DNA of 64,000 nucleotides from Valencia hispanica (Eukaryota > Chordata > Actinopteri > Cyprinodontiformes > Valenciidae): assembly GCA_963556495.2 (NCBI GenBank), contig OY747716.1:13359571-13423570 (forward strand), written 5' to 3'. A program made the position numbers and the translations under genes. Shown in pieces: positions 23,312-34,240 of the stretch. Numbering within the stretch: position 1 is the stretch's first letter; the number at the start of each line of letters is the position of its first letter. The notes beneath the pieces are model-generated. The model saw nothing but the letters and a program-made list of their open reading frames with translations, did not search any database and was not told the origin of the DNA.

Positions 23312-24094
23312 TTAGTCCCTTATCTTAGGCTTCACGACCAAACAATCATAGCTGATAACAGCATAGTCTCCTCTCGCTTTTGCTTCTTTAAGAGCAGGTA
23401 GTAGCTCTGCTCTTCTCTTCCTCACTCTCTCAGAGAAGTCCTCGTTGATATATATTGAGGAGTTCTTCAGCAGTGATCTAGCTCGAGCCATGATTAGTTG
23501 TTTGTCTTTAAAACGCAGTAGTTTTACTACTATAGATCTTGGTCTGTCATTTTCAGCTCTGAATTTCCCATTTCTGTGAGCGCGCTCAATCTCCACTGGT
23601 GCTTCTACTTTCAGTTTTTTTGTAATTAACTCCTTCACTTTATCTTCAGTTTCTTCCCAGGTTTCTTCAGCTCTATCAGGACCAAGTCCAGTGATTACAA
23701 CATTATTTCTCCTGGACTGATTCTCAATGTAGTCCAATTGCTCATCACAGCTCTTCAAAGACAGTTCAGATTTTAAATCTTGGATGAGTTTGTTAATACC
23801 ATTAAAATCAGCTTTCTGCGTTAGAGCTTGCTTTTTCAAGTCATCAATATCTTTCTGTGAGTAGTTTAAACTCACCTTGAGTTCTTGTATCTCACCCACA
23901 AGAGAATCCACTCTTTTAGTAGTAGAGTCCAAGATCATTTGACAGAAATTGCTGAATACTTTCTCTTGCCTCCCAAGCAGGGTCTCATACTGCTCCTTTT
24001 GGTTATCCAGCATCTCTTTCACAGTCTCCATTGTTACATACTCCAGTTCCTCAGTGTTGACGACTTTATTTCCACCTTTACTGCGAGTGGCCAT
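23312..24094 (-). CDS. LINE B ORF1 protein (coiled-coil, RRM-like)
   Basis: An open frame of about 260 codons from ATG at 24094; the frame is open upstream to 24178 but that stretch runs into 5' repeats. N-terminal ~45 residues are polar. A heptad-rich stretch follows (about residues 50-130, many K/E/L). Next comes a block with QLDYIENQSRRNNVVITGL, the entry to the L1 ORF1-type RRM (transposase-22-like) fold. A basic C-terminal part has IERAHRNGK and RPRSIVVKLLRFKDK. ORF1 proteins of this type trimerise and bind element RNA as chaperones. Pairing with a CR1-group ORF2 is noteworthy. It looks intact although ORF2 is broken. Confidence 0.85.
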   Translation of the reverse strand: MATRSKGGNKVVNTEELEYVTMETVKEMLDNQKEQYETLLGRQEKVFSNFCQMILDSTTKRVDSLVGEIQELKVSLNYSQKDIDDLKKQALTQKADFNGINKLIQDLKSELSLKSCDEQLDYIENQSRRNNVVITGLGPDRAEETWEETEDKVKELITKKLKVEAPVEIERAHRNGKFRAENDRPRSIVVKLLRFKDKQLIMARARSLLKNSSIYINEDFSERVRKRRAELLPALKEAKARGDYAVISYDCLVVKPKIRD

Positions 24095-24130
24095 GATGTA
24101 GCAGACAGCAGCAGCGCTCCTCTTCCAGCA

Positions 24131-24294
24131 GTTGGCTACAGAGCCTCCTCTCTCCTCTCCACAGTGCAGTCCACACACCTGTTAGCAGTGGTAGCCGTTG
24201 GCTACAGAGCCTCCTCTCTCCTCTCCACAGTGCAGTCCACACACCTGTTAGCAGTGGTAGCAGTTGGCTACAGAGCCTCCACTCTCCTCTCCAA
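24131..24294 (-). repeat. 66-bp tandem repeats, LINE B 5' UTR
   Basis: GTTGGCTACAGAGCCTCC recurs at 24131, 24197 and 24263, an exact 66-bp period, with the first two units nearly identical and the third partial. Lying upstream of ORF1, they are candidate promoter monomers as in some L1 and CR1 elements. Confidence 0.85.
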
Positions 24295-24539
24295 TGATAA
24301 GTGGAGCTTTTAATTAACTGATTATTATTTATTGCCGTCTATTTGCTTTTCATGTCTTACTTGCTTTTATTGATCAGTGTTTTACTACTTGGTATTGTAT
24401 TTATCCCATTAATTTTATTTAATTTATTCAGTAATTAATTTATTTATCTACCTATCTACCAATCTATTTATTTGTTTATTTATTTGCATATTTTAACATG
24501 TTATCCTGTTGTTTTAAACAAATAACAAATAAATAGACA

Positions 24540-24975
24540 CATCGTTCCAGTGTTTCCCCTGTGGGAGCCCTCTGCCTTGGGGGCGGTGGTCAGCTGTGGC
24601 TGCCTGGGTACTCTCCAGGTGGTGTTCGGGTGGAGGTCAGGGTCCCGTCCTTCCCTCCTCTGGGCGCCCTGGGTTAGTGCCTTGGCTGCTGCTGTTGATC
24701 CGATGCCATTTCCTTACCTAACCTGGCTCATCTGTACTCGGCCCAGTGTCCATTTTATTGTCTATTTTAATGTCCTTTTAATATTGCTCCTGAGTGTGTC
24801 CGCACATGGGGATAAGATTTAGGGGGAGAGGGGTATAAATCTATTCATGCTTAAACTTGTTGGGGAGGGGGTGACAAATGTGGGGTAATTTTTATTCTGT
24901 AAAGCACTTTGAACTGCATTTTTTTAGTATGAAAAGCACTTTATAAATAAAGTTTGATTTGATTGATTGATTAAT
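24540..24975 (+). repeat. LINE/SINE 3'-end fragment with GATT tail
   Basis: A GC-rich start is followed by an AT-rich end (GTAAAGCACTTTGAACTGC, TTTATAAATAAAGTTTGATT) and a GATT repeat tail. This is the typical terminus of fish non-LTR elements. I did not recognise the parent family. Confidence 0.6.
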
Positions 24976-25436
24976 CAACAGTCAGCACACAGCTTCAGTT
25001 AATACAGCTAGAAACTACTGATCAGGCCCGACATCTAGGTGTAGTTATGGACTAAGACCTGAACCTCCAGGGTCACATAAAGGCAATAACAAGGTCAGCC
25101 TTCTATCACCTGAAGACCATTTCTAGGATTAAAGGACTAATGTTGCAACAGGACCTTGAAAAACTCATCCATGCATTTATCTTTAGTCGGATTGATTACT
25201 GCAACAGCATCTTCACAGCTCTGCCTAAAAAGTCAATTAGACAGCTGCAACTGATCCAGAACGCTGCTGCTCGTGTTCCTCACTAGAACCAGGAAAGTAG
25301 AGCTCATCACCCCAGTTCTAAAGTCCTTACACTGGCTCCCTGTAGCTCAGAGAATAGACTTCAAAATACTTCTACTAGTTTATAAATAATTGAATGGCTT
25401 AGCACTAAAATAAGTTGAAGATCTACTACTACTATA
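24976..25436 (+). pseudogene. L2-type LINE ORF2 C-terminal fragment (left part)
   Basis: Matches copy D at 55675-56105 at nucleotide level (CTCCAGGGTCACATAAAGGC, CGGATTGATTACTGCAACAG). Stops break the frame. It is interrupted at 25437 by a solo LTR and resumes at 26007. Confidence 0.88.
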
Positions 25437-26006
25437 TGTCGGCTTCTTCTCATAATGTGCTCTGCAACTCACTTCCTGCTCAGAGAGGTGGGGGCGCCGA
25501 ACTCCAAAACCCCAGCGGGAACTGTTTCAAAATAAGACCCAGAACTGAGAGACAGAGAATAACAAAAACACACACAATCAGATATCTGTTTTTAAGACAC
25601 ATCTGCAGATGGGAGCCAGACAAGATCTGACTGACTCGTTCTCTTACAAGGCTGTATCATATTTATTTCAAAAAGAACAAAGAACATATCACATGACTCC
25701 TGTCTCCTCCTACATCTTGACAGGTCATTTATTTTCTCCAGGTCTCCTAACCGTACCATGAGTACCATTTACTGGGTTGTAACATGAACTAGAGTTATAG
25801 CTGATCCTCCCTGCTTTCAGTTCATATCTTTACTCAAGAGTTTGTTTACTTAAAACCTTCAACCCTATAAAATACTGGTAACAGAGTCATGTTTTACTAC
25901 CCTGAATAATATAAACAGGCCTATTACTTCTAAAGCTTAAAAAAGATATAATTAAAACATATGTACTGCATAATAAAAAATAGCCTCAAAAAAGTAGAAT
26001 ACAACA
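25437..26006. repeat. Solo LTR, second LTR family
   Basis: A 570-bp insertion starting TGTCGGCT and ending ATACAACA, flanked by TATA (25433-25436 and 26007-26010), inside an L2 fragment whose homology is continuous across it. TG...CA ends plus a 4-bp duplication indicate an LTR. It is unrelated by eye to the family at 2502 and 15713. Orientation was not determined. Confidence 0.75.
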
Positions 26007-26380
26007 TATACCAACCCACTAGAACACTTAGGTCCTTTAATTCCAGTCTACTCAAAATCCCTAGAATTAGAACCAAACACAGAGAAGCAGCTTTCAGTTT
26101 CTATGCTCCTCTAATCTGGAACAAACTTCCAGACAACTGCAACGCTGTTGAAACACTGAGTTCTTTTAAATCACAACTGAAAACGTATCTGTTTAGAGCT
26201 GCCTTTGAGTGATTTTGTGATGTATCATGTTTTGTGTATGCTTCTTGCTTTATTGCTGTTTTTACTTTATATGCTTTGTCTGTGTTTTACTGCTATTTTT
26301 ATCTTACCTCTTAATCATGTAAAGCACCTTGAATTACCTTGTTGTTGAAAGTGTGCTATACAAATAAAATTCCCTTGCCT
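26007..26380 (+). pseudogene. L2-type LINE fragment (right part and 3' end)
   Basis: The frame 25961-26212 encodes the conserved C-terminus ([15 protein letters not shown]) seen also in copy D (56108-56320). The 3' UTR follows and ends at ACAAATAAAATTCCCTTGCC, the family terminus. Confidence 0.88.
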
Positions 26381-26729
26381 TATAAGCACTGGAAAACTAC
26401 TCTCAGGGAGGCCGGTTTTCCGTATGTATGATTTATTTATCAATTTTCACCAGTGGAAAGATAACACAACAGTGTAAAAAAAGCAGTTATCATTTTCATT
26501 ATAATAATAAGCATTTTCATACATGTACATAAATAACCAGCAACAGCAAAAAAAGAAAAGAAAAAAAAGGTACGACAGAATAAGTTCAATTAGAAACAAC
26601 TAACATAGGAGTTACCATAAGGTACCCAGGTACATTGTATAGAGTGCAGGTACAGCACAAATACAATGTCTAAATAACTAAATAAACCTGGTGTCAAGGG
26701 GCAATCTCAAAATTTAGAGAAGTGACATG

Positions 26730-27400
26730 ATCTACAAACGGTGATCAGACTTTAGAAAATTTAGAATCAGAACCTCTGAGGGAGTGCTTAATTGTTTGTA
26801 ACTTATTAAAAGAAAGGGCTTTTTTTTATCCAAAGAGAGTGAGCGGGTGGGTGATGCTCTTTCCAGCGCATCAGGTTGGCTCTTCTGGCCAACCATGTGA
26901 GGAAAGCTACCAGTTGCAAAATAAAGTAGCAAGGTGTGACCACTTGGCAGAATCCCTAACAAAGCACTCATAGGGGACTGGAGTACTATAGCAGATGTGT
27001 TAGCAGAAAGGGAGTCAAAAACTGAATCCCAGAACGTGGACAAGGAAAAGTCGTGGACATGGACAAGGAAAGGTCAGAAACATGTGAGTAGGTTAACTGT
27101 GCCGAAGTTGCATTTTACAAAGTTTGAATCAGTGCCTGGAAAATTTTGAGCCAGTCTGCTTCTAGACAAATGCACCTTATGAACTACTTTACACTAGATG
27201 ATGCAATGTCTAGCACAAATTGATGAAGCGTGAACATGCGTTAGAATAGATTGCCATTGATCATCACTAATTTTTACATTAAGTTCTGCAAACCAGGCAG
27301 CACAGAGGTGATCAGATGTTCCAGAGACATTAGAAAGAAAGAGGTTGTAAAATTTTGATATTGCGCCTTTTCCAGTCACCCAGTCAATGACTGGGGGTGC
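26730..27400 (-). pseudogene. L1/Tx1-type ORF2 C-terminal fragment
   Basis: The frame 27379-27194 has DDQWQSILTHVHASSICARH, the pre-knuckle region of L1-type ORF2. The downstream frame 27043-26732 has STFWDSVFDSLSA and PMSALLGILPSG, matching the post-knuckle region. It is broken between the two and truncated. The adjoining 26381-26730 is probably its 3' UTR. Confidence 0.7.
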
Positions 27401-27420
27401 TGTGGGAGCATATATGATAA

Positions 27421-29021
27421 TAATAATAATTCAATTCAAAAATACTTTATTGATCCCAGAGGGAAATTAAGTGTTGGTATAGCTCATATAATTAATTCTT
27501 TAAGGAGTTGTTGTAGATGATGATGGCTGTGGGCAGGAAGGATTTGCTGTAGCGGTCTGTATTGTAGCGAAACTGAAGAAGCCTCCGACTGAAGACGCTC
27601 TGTTGTTGTATGACAGTCTCATGAAGAGGATGCTCAGGGTTGTTCATAATTTCTTTGATTTTATGAAGAATCCTTCCTTGCATTATCATCTCCAGTGGTT
27701 CCACAGTTGTCCCAAGAACAGAACCAGCCTTCTTTATCAGGTTGTTTAGCCTTTTTAAATCCCTGGCTCTGATGCTGCTACCCCAATAGATGACGGCTGA
27801 AGAGATTACACTCTCCACAACAGACTTGTAGAAGATCTGAAGCATCTTGCTGCAAACATTGAAGGCTCTAAGCTTCCTCAAGAAGTACAGTCTGCTCTGT
27901 CCCTTCTTGTAGACGGTTTCACTGTTCAGTCTCCAGTCCAGTCTGTTGTCCAGGTGAACTCCGAGGTATTTATACTCCTCAACCACCTCCACTTCTTCTC
28001 CCATGATGGAAACAGTGTTTGACTTATCCCTGTTTCTTCTGAAATCTACAATCATCTCCTTTGTTTTGTTCACATTCAAGGTGAGACGATTGTTTCCACA
28101 CCATTTCACAAAGGGGTCCACCACCTCTCTGTATTCAGTTTCTTGTCCATCTCTGATACACCCGACAATTGCAGAGTCATCTGAGTATTTCTGCAGCTGA
28201 CAGGTTTCTGATTTGTACTGGAAGTCTGAGGGGTACAGAGTGAAAAGGAATGGTGAGAGTACGGTCCCCTGTGGTGCTCCTGTGCTGCTGACCACCTGGT
28301 TTGACACACAATTCTTCAGTCTTACAAATTGTGGTCTGTTGGTCAGGTAGTCATTGATCCAGGCTATTGTTAAGGCCTCCACTTGTGTCTTCAGGAGTTT
28401 CTGACCAAGCAAATCAGGCTGAATTGTGTTCAATGCACTGGAGAAATCAAAGAACATGATCCTCACAGTGTTGCCTGCTTTGTCCAGATGACGGTGGGTT
28501 GGTTGAAGCAGGTGAATGATGGCATTTTCAACTCCAACTTCACAGTGATAAGCAAACTGCAGCTGGTCCTGAGATGTTCTTGCTTGCTTACCCAGGGGTG
28601 CCAACAGGAGTTTCTCCAGGACCTTCATGATGTGGGATGTCAGGGCAACAGGTCTATAGTCATTAATGACTGATGGGTGAGTTCTTTTGGGTACTGGAAC
28701 AAGGCAGGATGTCTTCCACAACACTGGAACCTTCTCCTGAGTTAGGCTAAGGTTGAAGAGGTTCTACAGAATCCCACAGAGCTGCTCTGCACAGGCCTTC
28801 AGGACTCTGGGGCTGACACCATCTGGACCTGCAGCCTTGTTCCGGTTCAGTTTCTCCAGCTGCCTCTTCACCTGGCTTTTGGAGACAGACAAGTAGGAGT
28901 GGGAGGCAAAGGGGGTAGCAGCATCTCCTAAATTGGTTGAAGTCCGTGACCGTGTGGGGGTCCTGTCCGCTTCACACTGTACCCTGTCTGTATGGGGTTG
29001 TACTTTACGGCTATGGCACAA
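27421..29021 (-). pseudogene. Rex1-type LINE, 5'-truncated, RT frame largely open
   Basis: The minus-strand frame 28724-27492 (410 codons) carries the whole RT core: NDYRPVALTSHIMKVLEKLL, FDFSSALNTIQPDLL, GAPQGTVLSPFLF and catalytic YSDDSAIVG. An upstream piece at 29021-28764 (NKAAGPDGVSPRVLKAC) is separated by a stop. The 3' end GGGATCAATAAAGTATTTTTGAATTG followed by ATT repeats (27421-27460) is the Rex1-type terminus. The endonuclease and N-terminus are missing, so it cannot move, but RT decay is slight. Confidence 0.88.
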
Positions 29022-29085
29022 TTGTTAATAAGCAGGATTACATCCTCTGTGATGGGGGGTTTGAGTCCCGTTCATGCTATTGTCT
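29005..29085 (+). repeat. Possible tRNA-derived SINE head
   Basis: A-box-like CTATGGCACAATTG and B-box-like GGTTTGAGTCCC are spaced about as in a tRNA. The fold is poor and no anticodon can be assigned. The boundary with the Rex1 5' end overlaps slightly. Confidence 0.35.
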
Positions 29086-32000
29086 TGCACCTTGGCACAT
29101 ATAAAATTGTTTGGTTGTAGGCTATAAACATAGGTGTCATATTTATAAATAACAGTTTTGTAGCCACCTATGGAGCCTGGCAGGGTATATACACAACAAA
29201 TACAATATTTGTGTTGCATGGCTGAGAAATGGGCCATAAATTACAAAGTGTATGCTAACCTTGCCCCCTGGAATACAGGCACAAACCAGCGCTATCTGTG
29301 CATCTGCATGGACCAAGTGGTATAGCATAAACACCTTGCATTAAAAAGATACGAATTAACCAGTTACTTGATGATACAGTACCCACTTTGAATGCAAGTC
29401 TTTATTTGACATAACATGAATCTTGGCAAAGAATGCTACAACATTCGCACAAAAAGAAACTGTATAATGCTGAGCATAATGGGAGGAATTTTGCGGGAAG
29501 CTAAAATAGCCTAGGTGTAGTCTTTTAAATAGTGTCCCAACAAGATTCAGTGTTTGTAAAATCTTTAGTCTGAGACTAAAAAACTGTCAACCCAAGTCTT
29601 TAGATGCTGATCATCTTTAAGAGTCTTTTCTAAATCTTTTCAAAGTCTCTAGGTGTACAGAAAGCATAATGTGGTTTTTGGAATAATAATAATTTTAAAA
29701 AAATATAAACGGTTTCGTCTCAGCTTGCCATGGCAGTTGGCGCGCATTACCGCCACCTTCTGGTTTAGAGTGTGTGTCACAATTACGTTTTGCAATCTAA
29801 TAAAAAACGAGTTGTCAGTGTAGCTTTGCTTACACCAGTCTTAATTGATTTGTTAACATTATTGACATGTATTGTTAATATATATTGTTGATCTGAAATA
29901 AATACAGTTATTTAATATGCTATATATAGTGTGTATTTACATCCCTTCATGCCACACTGTTTGCAATGAGGAGAACCTCCAACAAAGACAGGCTACACAA
30001 GCATAAAACTTTATCACAAGACTTCTAGTCTACTGGTCAGTAGAAGAAACTGAGAAGAAACCGTTTATGTCTTTTTTTTCTTCCACAAACCACATTATTA
30101 GTAAATGTCCTGTTGTTTCTCAAGTCTCGCCGCAGACAGTCGGAGTTTCCCTCCTGCCTCGTTCATGCAAACATGAAGCCCTGCCCCTCATGCTCGTGCA
30201 CACACAAGTGTCAAAACAGAATCACCTGAATGAAGCTGAAAAAAATAATGGCATTGAAAAAACGATTGGTATTGAAATAAAGATTGGCATTGTAAAAAAG
30301 GATTGGCATGGTAAAAAAAAGAAAGTTTGAAAACTTGATTGTGAGTTTTTTGTTTCAATGCATATACATGAGTTTCATAGAAAAAAAAATCACTTTAAAT
30401 TGTTTTTCTTTCACTTTCAATACAAAAAATTTCACTAGATGTATTTCATGTTCAAAATTATTATTTTCAGTTATAATAACATTTTTCAATGCCAATTTTT
30501 ATTTTCAGTGCCAATATTTATTTTTAGTTTCATTTCAAGGTGATACTGTTCTGATCCCATACACAAACATAAACAGAAGTATTGCTTGATTTAACATGAA
30601 AATTCCCACTGTGGAGTGGTATTTGCTGTTACCAGAAGGTGGCAGTACAGGACTGAAACGTTCAATGGGGACTCATTGCAGTTGCTGTGACTGTTGCAGC
30701 TTTTCACCTCAGCATGAGCGACAACCTCTTGAAGTGGTAAGCTCCCCGCCCACACTCATGCAATGAATTTAGAAAGAGGAAGAGTAGGCCCAGAATGCAG
30801 ATAGGAAAGAAACCTTTTCAATATTTCAAACTCTGGGTTTCCCTGGTGTAAACTCAGTAGCTGATATTGGCCATGACTATAGATGGGGCATATAAAAGAA
30901 AACTGGTTTAGAAGTTTGCTAAACCATTATTCACGCATTGTCTTCAGTTTAGCTGATAGCTGGGAAATTCAGCAAAACTACATAGACATCTTCTAGCGAA
31001 AACATAGTTTTCCCATCACCATTTTATTGCATCTTCTACCAAATTACCAGAGAATATGATTTAGAAATTTTTTCATGTAATGTTGCTTTGTCTTCTATGT
31101 AAAAGCTGTCATTAGCTTCCTTTTTTGCAGGATCTAAATAACTTTTTTAATACCTCGTAGTTTTGCTCAGGGCTGTGCAGATACCTTTAGAGGGGCAGGT
31201 AAGTTAAAACAAAAAGGGGCACATAGAACAAGATTTTAAAACGGCTTACCACAACATAACTTATAGTACATCCTCCTGAATAACAATAACCAATATTCAT
31301 CAAGAAAGCTAATAGGGAATCGCAGCACAATATATCAACTTTATCAGATGGACGCAAAGCAAAAGCAGAACAGTGCTGTTGAGATACTGCTGCTGGCCTT
31401 GTTGATCTGAGACTTAAGACACTGAAAAGACCATAGAAGAGCTGGTAGCTGATTAATCAAGTACATCAAGTAATCAAGTAAAGTACATGGAATAATTTAA
31501 CTTCTTGTTGTGGCTCACTAAATATACCCTAATATCTGACTTATTAACTTCCACAGCAACTGTAGACAGCTTTAAATATCAATATCTGCTCAAAGGGGCT
31601 AGCTCTACTTTTTTAAAGCAGTGTTAACACATCTGGTTTAAATTTATAAAGTGGAGAGCTAAAATAAATCTATATATTCAGCACACAGCCAGGAAGTACT
31701 AATAAAATGTCAAATAATTCAAATATTAAAAATGTCATTTATTTATTTGTTTGGATAAGAAAAAAAATAATGTTAATAACATTTTTACATGTATAATTAT
31801 CAATTTTGGGACATCCTCATTTATCGGATTGTGGCACCTCTGGCTTTCCATATATGCAGCTGTCTGAATTCGTACAGTATTTTTAGGCCGCTGTTTATTT
31901 GGCATTTTTAGACGTGAGCCTCAAAGGCCATGGGTCAAACCTTTCTTTTGCAGGCTGGTAACGTTAGGTGAAAAGAGGCGGAGACCGAAGGCGGAGTACC

Positions 32001-32940
32001 TGCACTTTGAGGCATATTCCTCAGGTGAAAGTAGTGGTGCCGATTCTTTATGTCAAGGTGATGGAGGCTGCCAGACGCAGAGGAGAGGGACCGAGTGAGG
32101 CGGCTTTATTTTTTTCTCCCATCCAGGGGCGGACCGAGCATTTTGTCCAGCCCTAAAGCAACCAAATAAACTGAAAGTCAGAAGTTTTCTCCGTGGTCAA
32201 ACCGCTTCTGTGTTTGGGGAGGGGGGGCGAGGTGGGATCTGAAACTATTACTATAAGGACGATGGGGAAGAAAAAATAATTAAAACAGTTTTATGTAACT
32301 TCAATATCAGGTCTATTTTCCTTCACAAACAGGTCTATTTTGAAAAAAAATTTCTTGGCCATATATTGATAGTTAGAGGGTCCAGTTCTGAGTCCCCCTC
32401 TTGGGACAAGAGTTAGTGGTCGTGCTTGTTAGTAGAAGGACAGGTAATGTTATGTGGCGCGGTTGCATGGTGGACACAGCATGCTCATTTCACTTCTTCG
32501 ACTGCCACAAGATAATTTAATAACTGTAAATAGCAATCTGGTACTCCTGTGTATTATAGTGTATACCCAACTTACCGGTCTTACTGCAGCCTCACTGGCA
32601 AAGCAAAGAGGCTGAGGCATGTCAAGGATGAGCATAGGTTAATGGTCATCATGTGACTGATGGCAGCCAGGTCATTTTATTTAGCTAAATTGTTCTTAAT
32701 AGTTTAATGTTACTCTTGATGGGCACAGGCAGGACTCCACACTTCCACACATTCAAAAAATAAATAAAATAAAATAGAATTTAAAGAAATAAAAGTAATT
32801 GTATGTTTTCTGTCATGTTTAAAAAGCAAAGGACTTAAATTGACACATCAGTTTTTGATCAAGCTAATGAGATTCTGTGCACACATGTCGTGATAATTAA
32901 TTATAACAGTGATGATAAGTACAGTTCTGAAATGTTGAAG
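29086..32940. other. Intergenic region, no gene recognised
   Basis: AT-rich with only short frames. A minisatellite lies at 30247-30320, with related inverted sequence at 30485-30535. No exon, tRNA or element with clear termini was found elsewhere. Confidence 0.6.
30247..30320. repeat. 17-20 bp minisatellite (ATTGGCATTGAAAA-type)
   Basis: Four imperfect units of GATTGGCATTGTAAAAAAG type occur in tandem. The reverse-complement motif (CAATGCCAATTTTTATTTTC) recurs at about 30487-30535, so the two clusters could pair as a hairpin. Confidence 0.65.
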
Positions 32941-32949
32941 TCAGAGTTA

Positions 32950-33480
32950 TTAGAAGACTATTACAGAATCTCAACTTTAACAATATCAAAACCAGCTTTA
33001 TTTTATTTTCCAGTTGGAACATGCACATTCTTCCGAGTTCCAGCCAAACAGCTGTTGATTGGAGGTCAAGCTAAAGAATTTGGAGCTAGTTCTCCTTCCT
33101 TTATTCTGTCCAGTTTGTGCTATGACCCAGTACCACTGGCAGCAGAACAGTCCCATGGCATTATACTATTACCAACAAGCTTAACAGTTGATACAGTGTT
33201 CTTTGGTTTGAAAGCATCATCTTCCATCCTCTAAACATCATTCTTGATGTTGTGCTCAAACAGCTGTTTGTCTATATGAGCGGTCGCAAATTTCAGTCAA
33301 GCCTGAAAGTTTGGGGCTTCTTGGCTGTTTGTCTACTTCTCAAGTGATACAAAGCTCACTTAACTGTGGACATTGACACTGGTGTTCCAGCAGTTTATGA
33401 CAGGCTTGAGCCTCAATGGCTCTCGGCTAGGTCCAAAACACCTTGATTAATTTCCTTTGTCCTGAGGCTGTGGTTGCGGT
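32950..33480 (-). pseudogene. Tc1-like transposase remnant
   Basis: The minus strand around 33215-33130 reads KPKNTVSTVK and SIMPWDCSAASGTG, a decayed match to the [20 protein letters not shown]-like block of Tc1 transposases. An HLRS-like stretch lies upstream near 33345. Many stops are present. The DDE residues cannot be placed reliably. Confidence 0.6.
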
Positions 33481-33481
33481 T

Positions 33482-33519
33482 ATCCCATGCAAGTACAGAT
33501 TAAAGTACTTGCATGGGAT
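33482..33519. repeat. Perfect palindrome, 15-bp arms, 8-nt loop
   Basis: ATCCCATGCAAGTAC (33482-33496) and its exact reverse complement (33505-33519) are separated by AGATTAAA. It lies between a minus-strand and a plus-strand Tc1-like remnant. Confidence 0.95.
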
Positions 33520-33699
33520 CATTTTGTTGTAAGGAGTAGATTATATTGTTTTTAAGAATTTTTACATGTTAAAATCTGAAAAGTGTGGCATGTATCATAG
33601 CATATTTTACTCTGAAAATAGAGCTAGGTTATGAAACTATTTTTTGGTTTACTCCTTGACATGAAAACGGAAAGCTTACGGAGGGTGGATGGTACTAAA

Positions 33700-34240
33700 T
33701 ACAGAGTAATGGTAGACAACTTGTTGGAGGTTGAAATATAGAGAGATTTATGCAGAGATTCATCTTCTATCAGGACAGAAACCCTGAACATACAGCCAGA
33801 GCAACAATGGAATGGTTCATATTAAAGCATAGTCATATTGTAAAGAGGCCTAGTCAAAGTCCAGAAATAAATGTAAATTAGAATCTGTGGCATGGATGGA
33901 AAAAGTGATGTTCCAGTTTGACTGGGTTTGAGATATTTTGCAAAAGTATGGGGAAAAATCTCTGTAGAAGTGTACAGCTAATAGAGACATACCCCAAAAG
34001 CGGTCACAGCAATGGTTGTACAAAGTACTGACTCAGGAGGGGTTAATACAAATGCAGACCACATTTTCTCTGGTTTTTATGTTTTGTGAAAACCATGTAT
34101 AATTTTCCTTCTTCTTCACTGGTATGCAGTACTTTTTGCTGATCTGTCACATAAAATCCAACTGAAATACATGGACATATTTGTTGGTGATGCGACAAAT
34201 ATAAACAAAGTTAAAGGGGGATAAATACTTTTGCAGCTCA
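33700..34240 (+). pseudogene. Tc1-like transposase 3' remnant
   Basis: Plus-strand segments match the Tc1 C-terminus: CAACAATGGAATGGTTCA (TMEWF), AGTCAAAGTCCAGAAAT (SQSP), GAATCTGTGGCATGG (NLWH), GAGACATACCCCAAAAG (ETYPK). A Tc1-type 3' region follows (ATAAAATCCAACTGAAATAC, AAATACTTTTGCAGC). Frames are broken and the 5' part is missing. Confidence 0.8.
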
